A stretch of 64,000 nucleotides of DNA from Mycobacteroides franklinii (GTDB lineage Bacteria > Actinomycetota > Actinomycetes > Mycobacteriales > Mycobacteriaceae), in the NCBI RefSeq assembly GCF_002013895.1, contig NZ_MAFQ01000015.1:1-64000 (forward strand). The letters are read 5' to 3'. Position numbers and translations under genes: made by a program. Positions 51,581 through 60,445 of the stretch are shown piece after piece; positions within the stretch are counted from its first letter, which is position 1, and every line of letters begins with the position of its first letter. A model generated the notes under the pieces. It did not search any database, was not told the DNA's origin, and saw only the letters and a list, made by a program, of their open reading frames with translations.

Positions 51581-52599
51581 CAGAGGACCGTGGCGACCAT
51601 CGAGGCGACCGGGTTGACCATGATCGGCATCGCGATGGCGTTGGAATGCACCCACACGCCGATCGGGTCCTTGGTCTTCCAGGCGCCGACGACCAGGCCG
51701 GGCTGGTCAGCGTCGCCGATGCCGTACTCGGGCTCGGATGCCTCCAGGGTCTGCCCGTAGAAGGTTGCGCCGAGCTCGTTGCTGCCTTCGGGGTCGACCG
51801 GCGCGGGCAACAGGTGGATCTTGTTGTCCGACAGGAGACGCGTGCCGCGGACCTTGCGGTCGAACAGCACGATCGGCGGCAGGCCGTACGAGGACAGCAC
51901 GGCGTTGACCGCCTCCACCGACACGATGCTGGGGGTACCGGCGGTCGTAGCGACCAGCGCCCGGATACCCTCGGCGCGCTGCAGTGCGGCCAAGACGCGC
52001 TTGGAGGTGACCAGCGCACCCGGTGCGCTGCCCTGGTTGGCGTCGGCGTATGCCTCGGTCCAGGTGATCAGATCCTCGACGGGCTTGGCGCCGGTGGCCG
52101 ACCATAGAGTTGCCGCAGTGACGGAGTTCCCGGCCGGGCGGCCGAAGTTCACCGTCTGCACGACGTTGTTCTCGTTGATGGCCAGCGAGCCGGTTTCGAG
52201 CACCTGCCCGCGAGCGACTTCGAGGCGGTCGACGACTGCGTTGGCGACACGCTTGGCCGCCTTCTGGATACCGCCCAGAACGATCGCGAGCGAGGTGTTA
52301 CCCCGCATGCGGATCTGGTCGTACTCCGAGACTCGCTCCTTGAGACCCAGGGGCAGCAGTCCGAAGAGCTTCTCCTCAGCCTTGCCACCGGAACCGATGG
52401 GGGTCTCGGCGTCGAACGAACGGTACTGCGCCAGAGCGCCGTTACCGTCCTCGCCGACAATGGTCTTCACGACGACGTCGGGAACCGAGGTGTTCGGCAG
52501 CCAGCGGGCCAGCGTGCCCTTTGTGCGCTCCACGTCCTCGACGGCAGCGCGGGCGAAGCCGGTGAGCTCCGCGGGGGTGATGGCGTCAGTCCACAGCAT
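51580..52599 (-). CDS. major capsid protein (phage E-like family)
   Basis: 339 aa. Starts MLWTDAITPAELTGFARAAV and holds the spine helix and P-domain pattern of the phage E-type HK97-fold capsid proteins common in actinophages. It directly follows scaffold and decoration genes. ATG with GGAGG upstream. Confidence 0.88.
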   Translation of the reverse strand: MLWTDAITPAELTGFARAAVEDVERTKGTLARWLPNTSVPDVVVKTIVGEDGNGALAQYRSFDAETPIGSGGKAEEKLFGLLPLGLKERVSEYDQIRMRGNTSLAIVLGGIQKAAKRVANAVVDRLEVARGQVLETGSLAINENNVVQTVNFGRPAGNSVTAATLWSATGAKPVEDLITWTEAYADANQGSAPGALVTSKRVLAALQRAEGIRALVATTAGTPSIVSVEAVNAVLSSYGLPPIVLFDRKVRGTRLLSDNKIHLLPAPVDPEGSNELGATFYGQTLEASEPEYGIGDADQPGLVVGAWKTKDPIGVWVHSNAIAMPIMVNPVASMVATVL

Positions 52600-52601
52600 G
52601 A

Positions 52602-52976
52602 TTACGCCTCCAGAACGAACAGGCCGCTGGTCGTCGCATCAGCGGCGACCGGAGACGGCAACTTGGACAGGATGATCCGGCCGTGCCAGATGCCCGGGAA
52701 CGTCAGGTTCCCGCCATCGGCGCGTACCGACTGGTCGGTAAACACGAACCCGGCCAGCACCTTCGCGGCGGCAGAACCGGCTGCGTCGTAAGGCACTGCG
52801 AGTCCACCGGCGACCGCGAACGGCTCACCGGACTTGATGACGCCGGCAGTGGTCTTGGAGGTCCATGCGGACGGGTCCAGGGTTGCTGACTTGGGGGTTT
52901 CGGTGCCGTGTCGCGAACCGAGCCAGGACTGGTCGCCTGCACCGACAGACTCAGTGCGCGGGGCGAGCTGGGTCAT
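52602..52976 (-). CDS. head decoration protein
   Basis: 124 aa, beta-rich with a flexible start, lambda gpD-like in length and place; trimers would stabilise the expanded capsid. Good ribosome site (GAAAGGAG). Confidence 0.8.
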   Translation of the reverse strand: MTQLAPRTESVGAGDQSWLGSRHGTETPKSATLDPSAWTSKTTAGVIKSGEPFAVAGGLAVPYDAAGSAAAKVLAGFVFTDQSVRADGGNLTFPGIWHGRIILSKLPSPVAADATTSGLFVLEA

Positions 52977-53024
52977 GGTGTCACTCCTTTCAGAGTGGTT
53001 GTGCAGGCGGCCCGCCTGCGGGGT

Positions 53025-53630
53025 TTATTTCTTCTTGGATTCCTCGTACTGCGCACGCCCGGATGCGATCGATCCGCCGTTCCCCTTGGAGGGGTTGCCT
53101 TGCTGCGGATTCGGCTGGGGCCCGGGAGTGCCGAGAAGCGGTAGCAGCTCCTCGATTTCGGCATCCAGCTCTTCGTCGGTCGTGCCGACGAGCTTGGTCG
53201 CCAGAGCCTTCGGCAGGCCCTTGTCGATGCCGTACGACACGCGCTGGGCAGCGGCCTTGTCCTTCTCGGCCGTTGTGCGCGCCTCGATCTCGGCGTCCAG
53301 CTTGCCCTGCAGCTCGTCGAGCTTCTGCTGCCATTCAGGCTGACCGTCACTCTTGGCCGCGGCGAGTTTCTGGTTGGCAGTATCGAGCTGCTTCTGCAGA
53401 TCCTCCACCTTGGCATCAGATGCGGCACGGGCGTCGCGCTCCGATTTCAGTGCCTTCTTACCGGCGTCGCCCAACGGCTCGTCGGGATCGGGATCGGGTT
53501 CAGGCGTGGGGTCTTCGGGATTCGGCGGGTCTTCCGACGCACCGACTACTGGCCAGATAGGGCCGCGCTTGCCGAAGCCGAGAGCCTGAAATCCGGTCGC
53601 CGGATGAACAGGCAGGGTTGACATGGACAT
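53025..53630 (-). CDS. scaffolding protein
   Basis: 201 aa. A Pro/Asp/Glu-rich N-terminal stretch, a long coiled coil (about 60-125, many Lys/Glu/Gln) and a short C-terminal tail (SGRAQYEESKKK) that likely docks to the capsid. This is the classic scaffold layout just before decoration and capsid genes. Confidence 0.85.
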   Translation of the reverse strand: MSMSTLPVHPATGFQALGFGKRGPIWPVVGASEDPPNPEDPTPEPDPDPDEPLGDAGKKALKSERDARAASDAKVEDLQKQLDTANQKLAAAKSDGQPEWQQKLDELQGKLDAEIEARTTAEKDKAAAQRVSYGIDKGLPKALATKLVGTTDEELDAEIEELLPLLGTPGPQPNPQQGNPSKGNGGSIASGRAQYEESKKK

Positions 53631-53683
53631 GGGGGTTCCTCCATCGCAGAGGTAATCCGGTTGGCCTCGCGCCTTCCGGGGGT

Positions 53684-54559
53684 CTAGGCGTGCATCAGGT
53701 CCATACGGCGCACGATCTCATTGACGTCGATCGCGCCGTACTTGCCCAATGTCTTTCCATCACTGCGGGCTTCGCGCACCGCACGTATGTAGTCCTGCTC
53801 CCACTGTTCGGTGTACGGGGCAGGTTCGTACGACTGACCCGGCCGAACCATCACGGGTACGCAATGGCAGTGGTCATGGAATCTGTCGCCGAGAGCTTGA
53901 GTCCCGCGCTGCTGGCCGCCGCGTTGATCTCCGACGCTCTTGCCGCGCTTGGACGCCTGTCGCTGCGATCGATACACCGATCGGCGCTCCAACGCTTCAT
54001 CGCGGGTCATCTGCCCGCGCGCAATCGCGCGCCGGTCGGTGACCTCCAGATCGACGCTGCGCCCGACGACGCGCCGCGCTGATTCCTCGGACCTGTACAC
54101 CGCGCCGCGGGTGGCGAGCATCCTGCAGAAGCCGCAAGCGTTCGCCGAGGCGTGGCGTGCCCATCGCGCTCCGGGTTCTGCGATTACGTTCTCGAAGACC
54201 GTTTCTCGCAAGCCGTCCATCAGCCCTCGCTGGCCCGCGCCGGATAGTAAGGAGATTGCCTTCTCTCCTGCCCCCACATTCAGCGCCCATACAGCCGATT
54301 CGGCCAGGCGAGCCTCCGGGGGCAACTCACCCACGGTGGCTTGATAGTTGGATGTTGACGGGAGCGAGTCGTACCACTGCGCCCCAATCTCGGCCGCCGC
54401 CGACGAGTAGGGCAACACCAACTCGAGGAAGGCGTCTATGACGAAGGCCCGGAACTGATCCGAGGGAAGGTCGGCGGCTGCGTTCCATGCCGCCAACAGG
54501 TCCGAGTCGAACGCCTTGCCGAGCTCGGCAAGGATCTCTTGGACCTCGGTCGGCGTCAC
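53684..54559 (-). CDS. MuF-like minor capsid / maturation protein
   Basis: 291 aa. The segment ANACGFCRMLATRGAVY and the later DHCHCVPVMV give the CxxC ... HxHC arrangement of the phage Mu F-like domain, found in minor capsid proteins next to the portal and in maturation proteases. GTG at 54559 abuts the portal stop. Confidence 0.82.
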   Translation of the reverse strand: MTPTEVQEILAELGKAFDSDLLAAWNAAADLPSDQFRAFVIDAFLELVLPYSSAAAEIGAQWYDSLPSTSNYQATVGELPPEARLAESAVWALNVGAGEKAISLLSGAGQRGLMDGLRETVFENVIAEPGARWARHASANACGFCRMLATRGAVYRSEESARRVVGRSVDLEVTDRRAIARGQMTRDEALERRSVYRSQRQASKRGKSVGDQRGGQQRGTQALGDRFHDHCHCVPVMVRPGQSYEPAPYTEQWEQDYIRAVREARSDGKTLGKYGAIDVNEIVRRMDLMHA

Positions 54560-56008
54560 TTACTCGCCCTGCGGAGGCTGTTGGGGCTGTTTGCGGGCGC
54601 GGAGGATGGCCGTTAGGTCGGTCACCGAGGCTGTACGCCTGTCGCGCTCCAGTTGCCGCTGCTCCTGCTGGGAGAGCCCGATGCGGTCCCAGGTGACCGT
54701 CGAATCCGGCGGCAGCACCTTGGCGGCGATGAGCTTGGATGCCTCGTCGGCGGATGCCGCGCGCGTGGGTGTCGCGGCGTCGCGCCACTTCGGGCTCACC
54801 TCGCGGAAGACAACGGGATCCACAGATCCGTCGCGTAGCAGTAGTGCCAGGTAGGCGATCTCACGCCACGCCAGGCTAAATGAGGTCTGCCGGCGCTCGG
54901 CGCGCTTCACGAGCCGGTATTCCTGCTGGCGAATCGAGTCGGCGCTCGACGGGTTGTCGGTGACGAACCCCAGGTACGGCGCGGGGATGCCCGCCTCGGC
55001 AGCGAGAAGCTGCGAGTAGCAACGAATCTGGTCGATGTACGGCGTGGGAGGCGCGGGCCGGAACTCGTGCAGCTTCGGCTCGACGACGTTGCCGTCGTCG
55101 TCCACCTGCGGCGGAATCGCATTCATGCGCCCTGCGGTGGACGACCATCCGGCGCGACGGTTCTCCTGCTGGGTATTCTTCTCGCTCATCCCGAACACCG
55201 CGGGGTCGGTGTTGAGTGCCGTCCACTTCGGAGACGTGTAGAACTCGCGGTTGATCTCCATACCGAGCAGGGTTCGGATCGCGGCGTCGGTGTAATAGAC
55301 AACCGCACGGGTGATCTCGGAGCGGCCACGGATGTCAGAGGCGCGCTCCCGGTTCACCAGCTGCGCCAGCGGCACGCGGTTCAGCTTGTGAGGGTCTCGC
55401 CGGGTGACGACAAGCTCACCGCGCACACGCTCGAAGTTGATGGTCTCGTTCGGTAGATACAGCGTCTCCATGATCGGCACGCCGTTCTCATCGCGGGTCT
55501 GCGAGAGGCCAGACTTGGCACGGCGTAGCCGGTAATCCCATTCGACGGTGCATGATTCGGACGACTCGACGGTCACCAGTATCTCGGGCTCACCCGCGGA
55601 CTCATCGCCCTTGCCCGCCGCGATGAATCCAGCACCGCAGATCAGGGTGTCCAAATGCCCGCGGCCCGACTCGACCACGAGGTCGTTGTCGATCATCACG
55701 TCCTGCAGTGCCAGCTGGTCGGCGCCGGTCCAGCCGAGGAAGTCGAGGCGTTCCTCCAGGACGTCCACGGTGGTGCCAGGCCATCCCGCTACGGCGCGCA
55801 CGAAGTCGGAGAGGCCCTCCGGGGCGGCGATTCCCAGATCCTCCGCGGCGTGCTTGGCCTCATACAGAGCGGACTTCTGACGGTTCTTGACGTTCACCCG
55901 GTTCAGCTGGGCGCGCAGTGCCCGCGCGGCGTCGCGCTCAGACTCACCCAGTTTCAGGGTCGGCAGTGCGATGGCGACGACGGGAGAGTCTGGTGTTGCC
56001 AACGTCAT
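54560..56008 (-). CDS. portal protein
   Basis: 482 aa. The conserved central run (FERVRGELVVTRRDPHKLNR, then YFTDAAIRTLLGMEIN-like and PAPYLGFVTDNPSSADSIR) matches siphovirus portals. Twelve copies form the DNA gate and docking ring for terminase. Start overlaps the terminase stop (ATGA). Confidence 0.9.
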   Translation of the reverse strand: MTLATPDSPVVAIALPTLKLGESERDAARALRAQLNRVNVKNRQKSALYEAKHAAEDLGIAAPEGLSDFVRAVAGWPGTTVDVLEERLDFLGWTGADQLALQDVMIDNDLVVESGRGHLDTLICGAGFIAAGKGDESAGEPEILVTVESSESCTVEWDYRLRRAKSGLSQTRDENGVPIMETLYLPNETINFERVRGELVVTRRDPHKLNRVPLAQLVNRERASDIRGRSEITRAVVYYTDAAIRTLLGMEINREFYTSPKWTALNTDPAVFGMSEKNTQQENRRAGWSSTAGRMNAIPPQVDDDGNVVEPKLHEFRPAPPTPYIDQIRCYSQLLAAEAGIPAPYLGFVTDNPSSADSIRQQEYRLVKRAERRQTSFSLAWREIAYLALLLRDGSVDPVVFREVSPKWRDAATPTRAASADEASKLIAAKVLPPDSTVTWDRIGLSQQEQRQLERDRRTASVTDLTAILRARKQPQQPPQGE

Positions 56009-57456
56009 CCGGTCACCGCCTTCCTAGGCTGTCGTTTCCCCCGCTTGGGGTTGTGCTTCTCGGAGGCGGCGAATAGCGCGAGGCTGGCAGCGACTGCCTG
56101 GTGGATTACCGAGGTGGAGTCCTTGCGGTCCCAGCCCCAGCCCCCGGCCTCGCCGATCGATCGCTTTCGCCCGTTCTTGACTGCGTCCGTGAGCGTCTTT
56201 TGCCCGCCGTGCGTGAGCGTGTTGGAGTTCGCGCGGGTCTCGAACAACATGCAGCCCTTGCCCATATCCCTCGCGGTCCCCCGCCGCACCTTGCACCCCC
56301 GGGCCTTGAGCTCGGGAATCATCTGCGCGGCTGGCGACAGGTCATCGATCACGATCTCGATGCGCCTACCCGCTGCGGTGGCTACCCAGTCGATCGCCGC
56401 GGCGACATCGCGGCCTGCCCACACTTCCTCGACGTGAGCGGATTCGCCTTCCATCCAACAGCCGTTGACCGAGATGTCACCGCCGTGCGACATGTCGACG
56501 CCGATGCCGTTGGGCGCCAAGCTCCCGGCGGGTCCGACGTCAACCAACTCTCGCCACTGACTTGACGTGACGATGGGCTTATGGCGGTTGATCTCGTCCC
56601 AGATGCCCAGCGCCTCACGGTTCCAGGAGTCATCTGACTTGAGCTTCTTGCGCAAGCGCAGCATCGCGCGCTCGCTGGTGCGGTGCGGGAATGAGCCATT
56701 GGCCTTGCGCCACTGCACACGGTCCATCGGATCGCACCCGCGGTCCGCGCTCATCTCGATGTAGAGCGTGCCCTCGGACTCACCGTCCAGCGCTTCCTGA
56801 CGGAGCAGGGAGAAGAACTCCCCGTCATCCTTCGGGCGCGGCGGCGTGCCCATGACGAACGTCAGGGGATCCTTCGCCACGTTCTGCGTGGCGCCCATGT
56901 CCTCGAGCGTCGACTCGGGCAAGATCTGGCCCTCGTCGAAAACGATCACATCGACGTCAGTGCGACCACGTCCGAACCCGGATTCACGGGCACCGAACTC
57001 GATCGATGACCCGTTGTGGAACCAGATCGACTCATCGCCCTTGCCGCGCAACACCTGCCGGACATGCGGGGCAACCTTGGGCCGCTGAGACATGCCGTCG
57101 AACTGCCGGAACGTCTCGGCCGAAGTGGACTTGCGGTGCGCCGTCCAGATCACCTTGAGCCCAGGGTTGATCAGGCACAGGGCGAAGATGATGCACGCGA
57201 TTAGGTAGGTCTTGCCCACCTGTCGCGGAATCGACAGGACGATGGTGTCCGAGGCGTAGGTGCCGTCCGCCTGCCGCGCCAGAATCAGTCGGCCGGCGCC
57301 ATCCTGCCAGCCGTCAAATCCCCAGCCGAGCCGCCTGCAGGTGTCGCGTACCTTCGGCCAACTCGTCGAGGCGATCCCACTCGGCGCGATGACGTGCCGA
57401 GCGACCTCGGATAGCGGCCGATTGTCAGTAGCCGGTGCCGTCCCAGGTTTCGTCAT
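56005..57456 (-). CDS. terminase large subunit
   Basis: 483 aa. ATPase motor with Walker A-like PRQVGKTYL, Walker B VDVIVFDEGQ and coupling motif FVMGTPPRP; C-terminal RNase H-like nuclease with acidic residues at GIGVDMSHGG and EIVIDDLSP. It packages phage DNA and cuts it. Overlaps the small-subunit gene by 32 bp. Confidence 0.95.
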   Translation of the reverse strand: MTKPGTAPATDNRPLSEVARHVIAPSGIASTSWPKVRDTCRRLGWGFDGWQDGAGRLILARQADGTYASDTIVLSIPRQVGKTYLIACIIFALCLINPGLKVIWTAHRKSTSAETFRQFDGMSQRPKVAPHVRQVLRGKGDESIWFHNGSSIEFGARESGFGRGRTDVDVIVFDEGQILPESTLEDMGATQNVAKDPLTFVMGTPPRPKDDGEFFSLLRQEALDGESEGTLYIEMSADRGCDPMDRVQWRKANGSFPHRTSERAMLRLRKKLKSDDSWNREALGIWDEINRHKPIVTSSQWRELVDVGPAGSLAPNGIGVDMSHGGDISVNGCWMEGESAHVEEVWAGRDVAAAIDWVATAAGRRIEIVIDDLSPAAQMIPELKARGCKVRRGTARDMGKGCMLFETRANSNTLTHGGQKTLTDAVKNGRKRSIGEAGGWGWDRKDSTSVIHQAVAASLALFAASEKHNPKRGKRQPRKAVTG

Positions 57457-57775
57457 CAGTGTTCGCGATCACCGACTTATCTTCGTCCTCGGCGACCTCG
57501 ATAGCCTCGATCTCCCTGCCGATTTCGAGCTGGCGCCGCGACAGCGCAGCTAGATCCCGGGCGGGAGTGTTCGGGTCATCCATGGCCTTGGCGAGCCGAC
57601 GGCGCATGGCCTTGAGCTCGTCGATACGCGAGCCGTTCTCGGCAGACTCCAAGATCGTCTTGGGCCGCTTGGTCTCGGAATTCTCCGCCGGCTGCCCGGG
57701 CGCCTCCCCGGTATCGGGCACGGCGCGCAGCTTCGCCGTCGACTTGCGTGGCGCCGCGGTCTTACGAGGCGTCAC
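57425..57775 (-). CDS. terminase small subunit
   Basis: 116 aa: basic N-terminus (TPRKTAAPRKSTAKL), then a helical region (IDELKAMRRRLAKAMDDPNT) and acidic tail. Place directly before the large subunit and the helical pattern fit a small terminase that recognises the packaging site. The GTG at 57775 has a weak ribosome site and overlaps the previous gene by 14 bp. Confidence 0.78.
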   Translation of the reverse strand: MTPRKTAAPRKSTAKLRAVPDTGEAPGQPAENSETKRPKTILESAENGSRIDELKAMRRRLAKAMDDPNTPARDLAALSRRQLEIGREIEAIEVAEDEDKSVIANTDDETWDGTGY

Positions 57776-58007
57776 GAGAAAGCACCAACCTGCCGGCCTC
57801 CCACCGCCATGCGGTCGACAGCATGCCGCTGTGGGGACCGGCCGTCGAGACCAGGTCTTCCCATTCCTGCTCGGTGCACTCGATCTGGCGAACGCCGATG
57901 ATCTCGTGACCGCCCCATTCGTCCTGAAAGTCAACGCTGAGCCAGTCATTCGCCGCCTGGTGGACCTTGAATGGCCGGTCGGCGTGGTTGCCGCTGAAAA
58001 TGCGCAC
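57762..58007 (-). CDS. small phage protein before terminase
   Basis: 81 aa, acidic, beta-prone (WLSVDFQDEWGGHEIIGV). GTG at 58007 with AAAGGAGG upstream. No known domain. Confidence 0.7.
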   Translation of the reverse strand: MRIFSGNHADRPFKVHQAANDWLSVDFQDEWGGHEIIGVRQIECTEQEWEDLVSTAGPHSGMLSTAWRWEAGRLVLSRDAS

Positions 58008-58085
58008 CGCGGCCTCCTTTTGGAAAAAACGAATGGGGGGTATGCGCCTATGCCAGGAGGGGCGACCGGGTAGGGGGTGGGAGGG

Positions 58086-58466
58086 TCATCCCCCCAGGGT
58101 CTCGCTCTCACCCGTCTGGTTGTCCGTGTCGCTGTCGATCAGCCGCCCGATGAGAAGTTCCTTGCCCTCGCAGTCATCGGCGAAATGAGCGGGCTGCAGC
58201 TCCCATCGGAATACCCCGTTGGCCGCAGTCGTATTGAGCTGCATGCCGTCGTTGTCTCGCGTGATGTTCAGGCGAACACCGCGCCAGTCCATCCCGCCCT
58301 CTGCCTCTACCTGCGCGGCGTACTTGACCGGGATCGTCGTGGCATTCGGGATGTCGTAGAGATCGACCGTGCCGTCGGGGTTGTCTCGAAACATGGGAAT
58401 GTCGGGGCGTCCGTACTCCGAGGTGAAGTCGTCATCCTCGACGCGTATCTCGATGCTCTCGGTCAT
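58086..58466 (-). CDS. hypothetical phage protein
   Basis: 127 aa, acidic, beta-rich (SIEIRVEDDDFTSEYGRPDI). ATG at 58466 overlaps the HNH gene stop (ATGA). No known domain. Confidence 0.7.
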   Translation of the reverse strand: MTESIEIRVEDDDFTSEYGRPDIPMFRDNPDGTVDLYDIPNATTIPVKYAAQVEAEGGMDWRGVRLNITRDNDGMQLNTTAANGVFRWELQPAHFADDCEGKELLIGRLIDSDTDNQTGESETLGG

Positions 58467-58771
58467 CACTTGGACCACCAGTTCCTCTCGGTCACGAACG
58501 TGACGCCAGGCTGGTAGACCAGCTTGTCCGACTTCTCGCGGTTGTGAACCCGGTGTGCCGGGACGATGTTGTCGAGCGTGTCGCTTCCGCCCTTGGCCAA
58601 TGGGATGACGTGGTCGATGGTGAAGCTCAGAGGATCGAGGTAGTGGGCCTCGTAGTCGATGGGCTCACCGCACCAGTGACAAGGCGGCTCGGGACCCAAG
58701 GGGCTGGGCTCCAACCCCTTGGCGATGATACGGCGGTGCTTGTCGCGGGTAGTGGTGTTGCGCTGGATCAT
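58466..58771 (-). CDS. HNH endonuclease
   Basis: 101 aa. CHWCGEPI and DHVIPLAKGGSDTLDNIVPA hold the Cys pair, catalytic His and Asn of an HNH nuclease, with HNREK following. HNH proteins beside terminase aid cos cleavage and packaging in many phages. ATG at 58771; the upstream frame is not protein-like. Confidence 0.92.
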   Translation of the reverse strand: MIQRNTTTRDKHRRIIAKGLEPSPLGPEPPCHWCGEPIDYEAHYLDPLSFTIDHVIPLAKGGSDTLDNIVPAHRVHNREKSDKLVYQPGVTFVTERNWWSK

Positions 58772-59086
58772 CACGCCCTCCCCTCGGCGTGTCGTACAGC
58801 TCAGTCGTTGACGACGCCGATCGCGTGAAAATCTCTCCGCATGTTCACCGAGAGACAGAGAGCTGACATGGCCAGGCAGTTGTTTGGCAACGACACACGG
58901 AGCGGACTGGAATGAGTACCCGCGATGTTTCACGATGTTTCACGCGAGCATTTCCGCAGGTAGAAGGCTTAAGGATATGTCGGACCCTAGGGCTAGACTT
59001 ACTTCCCGTACCTCCCCTCGAACGTCTAGCCCCACAAGCCAACCGGCGCGTAATTGACCCGGCTAGGGAACGAGAGGAGGTGAGAT
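58772..59086. other. non-coding control region between head genes and early genes
   Basis: No minus-strand gene is supported here. It contains two direct copies of TGTTTCACG (58928-58949 region), a 9-bp inverted repeat (GGGCTAGAC at 58990 and GTCTAGCCC at 59024) and a near-perfect ribosome site (GAGAGGAGGTGA) before the micro-ORF at 59087. It is also where a packaging (cos) site would be expected, but I cannot identify one. Confidence 0.55.
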
Positions 59087-59191
59087 ATGGGTAGGCGGAA
59101 AAAGGAAGCCCCGCCGATCTGGGCAATGCTGAATTGCCTGGTTCAGATGGCGAGGCTCCTACTCGAGCTCCATGTCCAGCACTGGCTCTAA
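59087..59191 (+). CDS. 34-aa micro-protein on the opposite strand
   Basis: ATG at 59087 follows AGGAGGTGA by 5 nt, a full match to the anti-Shine-Dalgarno. The peptide starts MGRRKKEAPPIWAMLNCL and has an amphipathic Leu-rich end, so it could associate with the membrane. It is the only plus-strand frame in the right half of the prophage and is followed by a strong hairpin. Could also be the coding part of a regulatory transcript. Confidence 0.55.
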   Translation: MGRRKKEAPPIWAMLNCLVQMARLLLELHVQHWL

Positions 59192-59202
59192 GAAGCCAGT
59201 CG

Positions 59203-59232
59203 GTAGGCGGTCCGTTGCAGCGGGCCGCCTAC
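59203..59232 (+). terminator. hairpin terminator of the micro-ORF transcript
   Basis: 12-bp stem GTAGGCGGTCCG / CGGGCCGCCTAC with one G-T pair and a 6-nt loop, 11 nt after the stop; followed by TGCTGTTT. Confidence 0.65.
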
Positions 59233-59294
59233 TGCTGTTTGGTGCATATATAGCGTATACGGCCTGGTGAGCATCCTTCAAGCCCGCAATAAAA

Positions 59295-59315
59295 GGACCA
59301 CGTTTCGAATGGTCC
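59295..59315 (-). terminator. terminator after the 100-aa hypothetical gene
   Basis: On the minus strand GGACCA pairs with TGGTCC around a 9-nt loop and is followed by TTTTATT. It ends the transcript of the gene at 59362-59664 before the control region. Confidence 0.7.
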
Positions 59316-59361
59316 GTTCACATGCCTCAATGTGAGCCTTGTCGCGATAGACCTCGGCCCA

Positions 59362-59664
59362 TCAGGCGGGTCGGAATTGGTGCTTCTGCAGCCACAGCTG
59401 CATGGACAGCGTTGAGTGCCCGTCGGCCGAGGCGACGTCGGTGTGGATGACCCCGAGCCACTCGCCGGTGGTGAGGCGGACCCAGGCCACCTGATGACCG
59501 GGCTGCAGCGAGGCGATTTTCAGTCCGTGCTTGCGGGCGTCCGGCGGTGCGAGTCCCACGGGGTTTCCGACTGATAGCCAGACCTGGTTGGTGAAGATCA
59601 GGACGGGCCGGTCCATCTGGTGCAGGATCTTCACCCCGGGCGGATCGGACCAATTTTCGAACAT
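59362..59664 (-). CDS. hypothetical phage protein
   Basis: 100 aa starting MFENWSDPPGVKILHQMDRP, mixed alpha/beta with a Trp-rich end. Flanked on both sides by minus-strand terminators, so it is probably a single-gene transcript. No ribosome site is obvious. Not recognised. Confidence 0.6.
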   Translation of the reverse strand: MFENWSDPPGVKILHQMDRPVLIFTNQVWLSVGNPVGLAPPDARKHGLKIASLQPGHQVAWVRLTTGEWLGVIHTDVASADGHSTLSMQLWLQKHQFRPA

Positions 59665-59700
59665 GAGTTCGATTCTATGTCCGGGCCACCGACACGAAAA

Positions 59701-59729
59701 GACCCCCGCCGAGCTGTGCGACGAGGGTC
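59701..59729 (-). terminator. terminator downstream of hicB
   Basis: On the minus strand GACCC pairs with GGGTC with a partly paired inner arm, followed by TTTTCG. It likely ends the HicAB transcript. Confidence 0.6.
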
Positions 59730-59813
59730 CAAGTGTCAAGTAGGCCTAACGGCATCAGCCTACCAGCGGAGTCGCACCTAAGGTCAACTACCGACGGCGT
59801 GTCTCACCAGCGT

Positions 59814-60227
59814 TTACGTGGAGATCAGCTGCTGCGCGCGCTGAAACGACAGGCCGAGGACATCGCCGACATCGCGCACGGCGACACCACGGGCAGCGAG
59901 GTCGCGGGCGAGCGCCTGGGCTTCATCGCGGGAAGCTGCGGCGTACCTCTCCCCCAGCTCGCGGTCGGTGCGGACCTTCTCAGCGCGGGCCGAGACGTCG
60001 AGCTCGTCGACCGAGATGGAGATGCTCAGCTCCACCTCCGAGGGCGCGACGTCGGTGACCGTGCAGATGAAGTCGCGGGCCTGGGTGGGGACGTCGGACA
60101 GGCGGCGGGCCTGGGTGACGTCGCTCAAGTTCTCAGCACCGGAGGCGTCCTTGAATCCCCTGAGTGCGGGAACGTGGATCATCCACCACTTGCCGTCGCG
60201 GGTGACCTTCACGTCGTAGGTGGCCAT
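59814..60227 (-). CDS. hicB: HicB-like antitoxin with C-terminal helix-turn-helix
   Basis: 137 aa. The N-terminal half (TYDVKVTRDGKWWMIHVPAL) is a degraded RNase H-like HicB fold; residues of about 107-137 (AARGVAVRDVGDVLGLSFQR) form a DNA-binding helix pair. It should bind and block HicA and repress the promoter at 60446. ATG at 60227 overlaps the HicA stop (GTGATG). Toxin-first order is normal for this family. Confidence 0.82.
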   Translation of the reverse strand: MATYDVKVTRDGKWWMIHVPALRGFKDASGAENLSDVTQARRLSDVPTQARDFICTVTDVAPSEVELSISISVDELDVSARAEKVRTDRELGERYAAASRDEAQALARDLAARGVAVRDVGDVLGLSFQRAQQLIST

Positions 60228-60445
60228 CACTTCTCCTCCTTGCAGTTCTTCTCGCACAGGTCGATTGCCTCATCGACCTGTCGGTGCACCCCGGCGCTGA
60301 TCTCACGATGGCCGGTGTCCACCGACACCGTGTAGCGCCCGTGCGAGCAGGTCCAGACGGTGTGACCGCCCTTGCCGTCCCGCATTGTGAAGCCAGCTCG
60401 CTTGAGCTGCTTGACGATTACTCGGGTGGGCGCCGGTGCGATCAT
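60227..60445 (-). CDS. hicA: HicA-like mRNA interferase toxin
   Basis: 72 aa with the double-stranded RNA-binding-like HicA fold: VKQLKRAGFTMRDGKGGHTV holds the catalytic His (H28), and YTVSVDTGHREISAGVHR completes the sheet and last helix. It should cleave mRNA when HicB is lost and stop growth. The start ATG at 60445 lies 6 nt after a -10 box, so the mRNA is probably leaderless. Confidence 0.85.
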   Translation of the reverse strand: MIAPAPTRVIVKQLKRAGFTMRDGKGGHTVWTCSHGRYTVSVDTGHREISAGVHRQVDEAIDLCEKNCKEEK

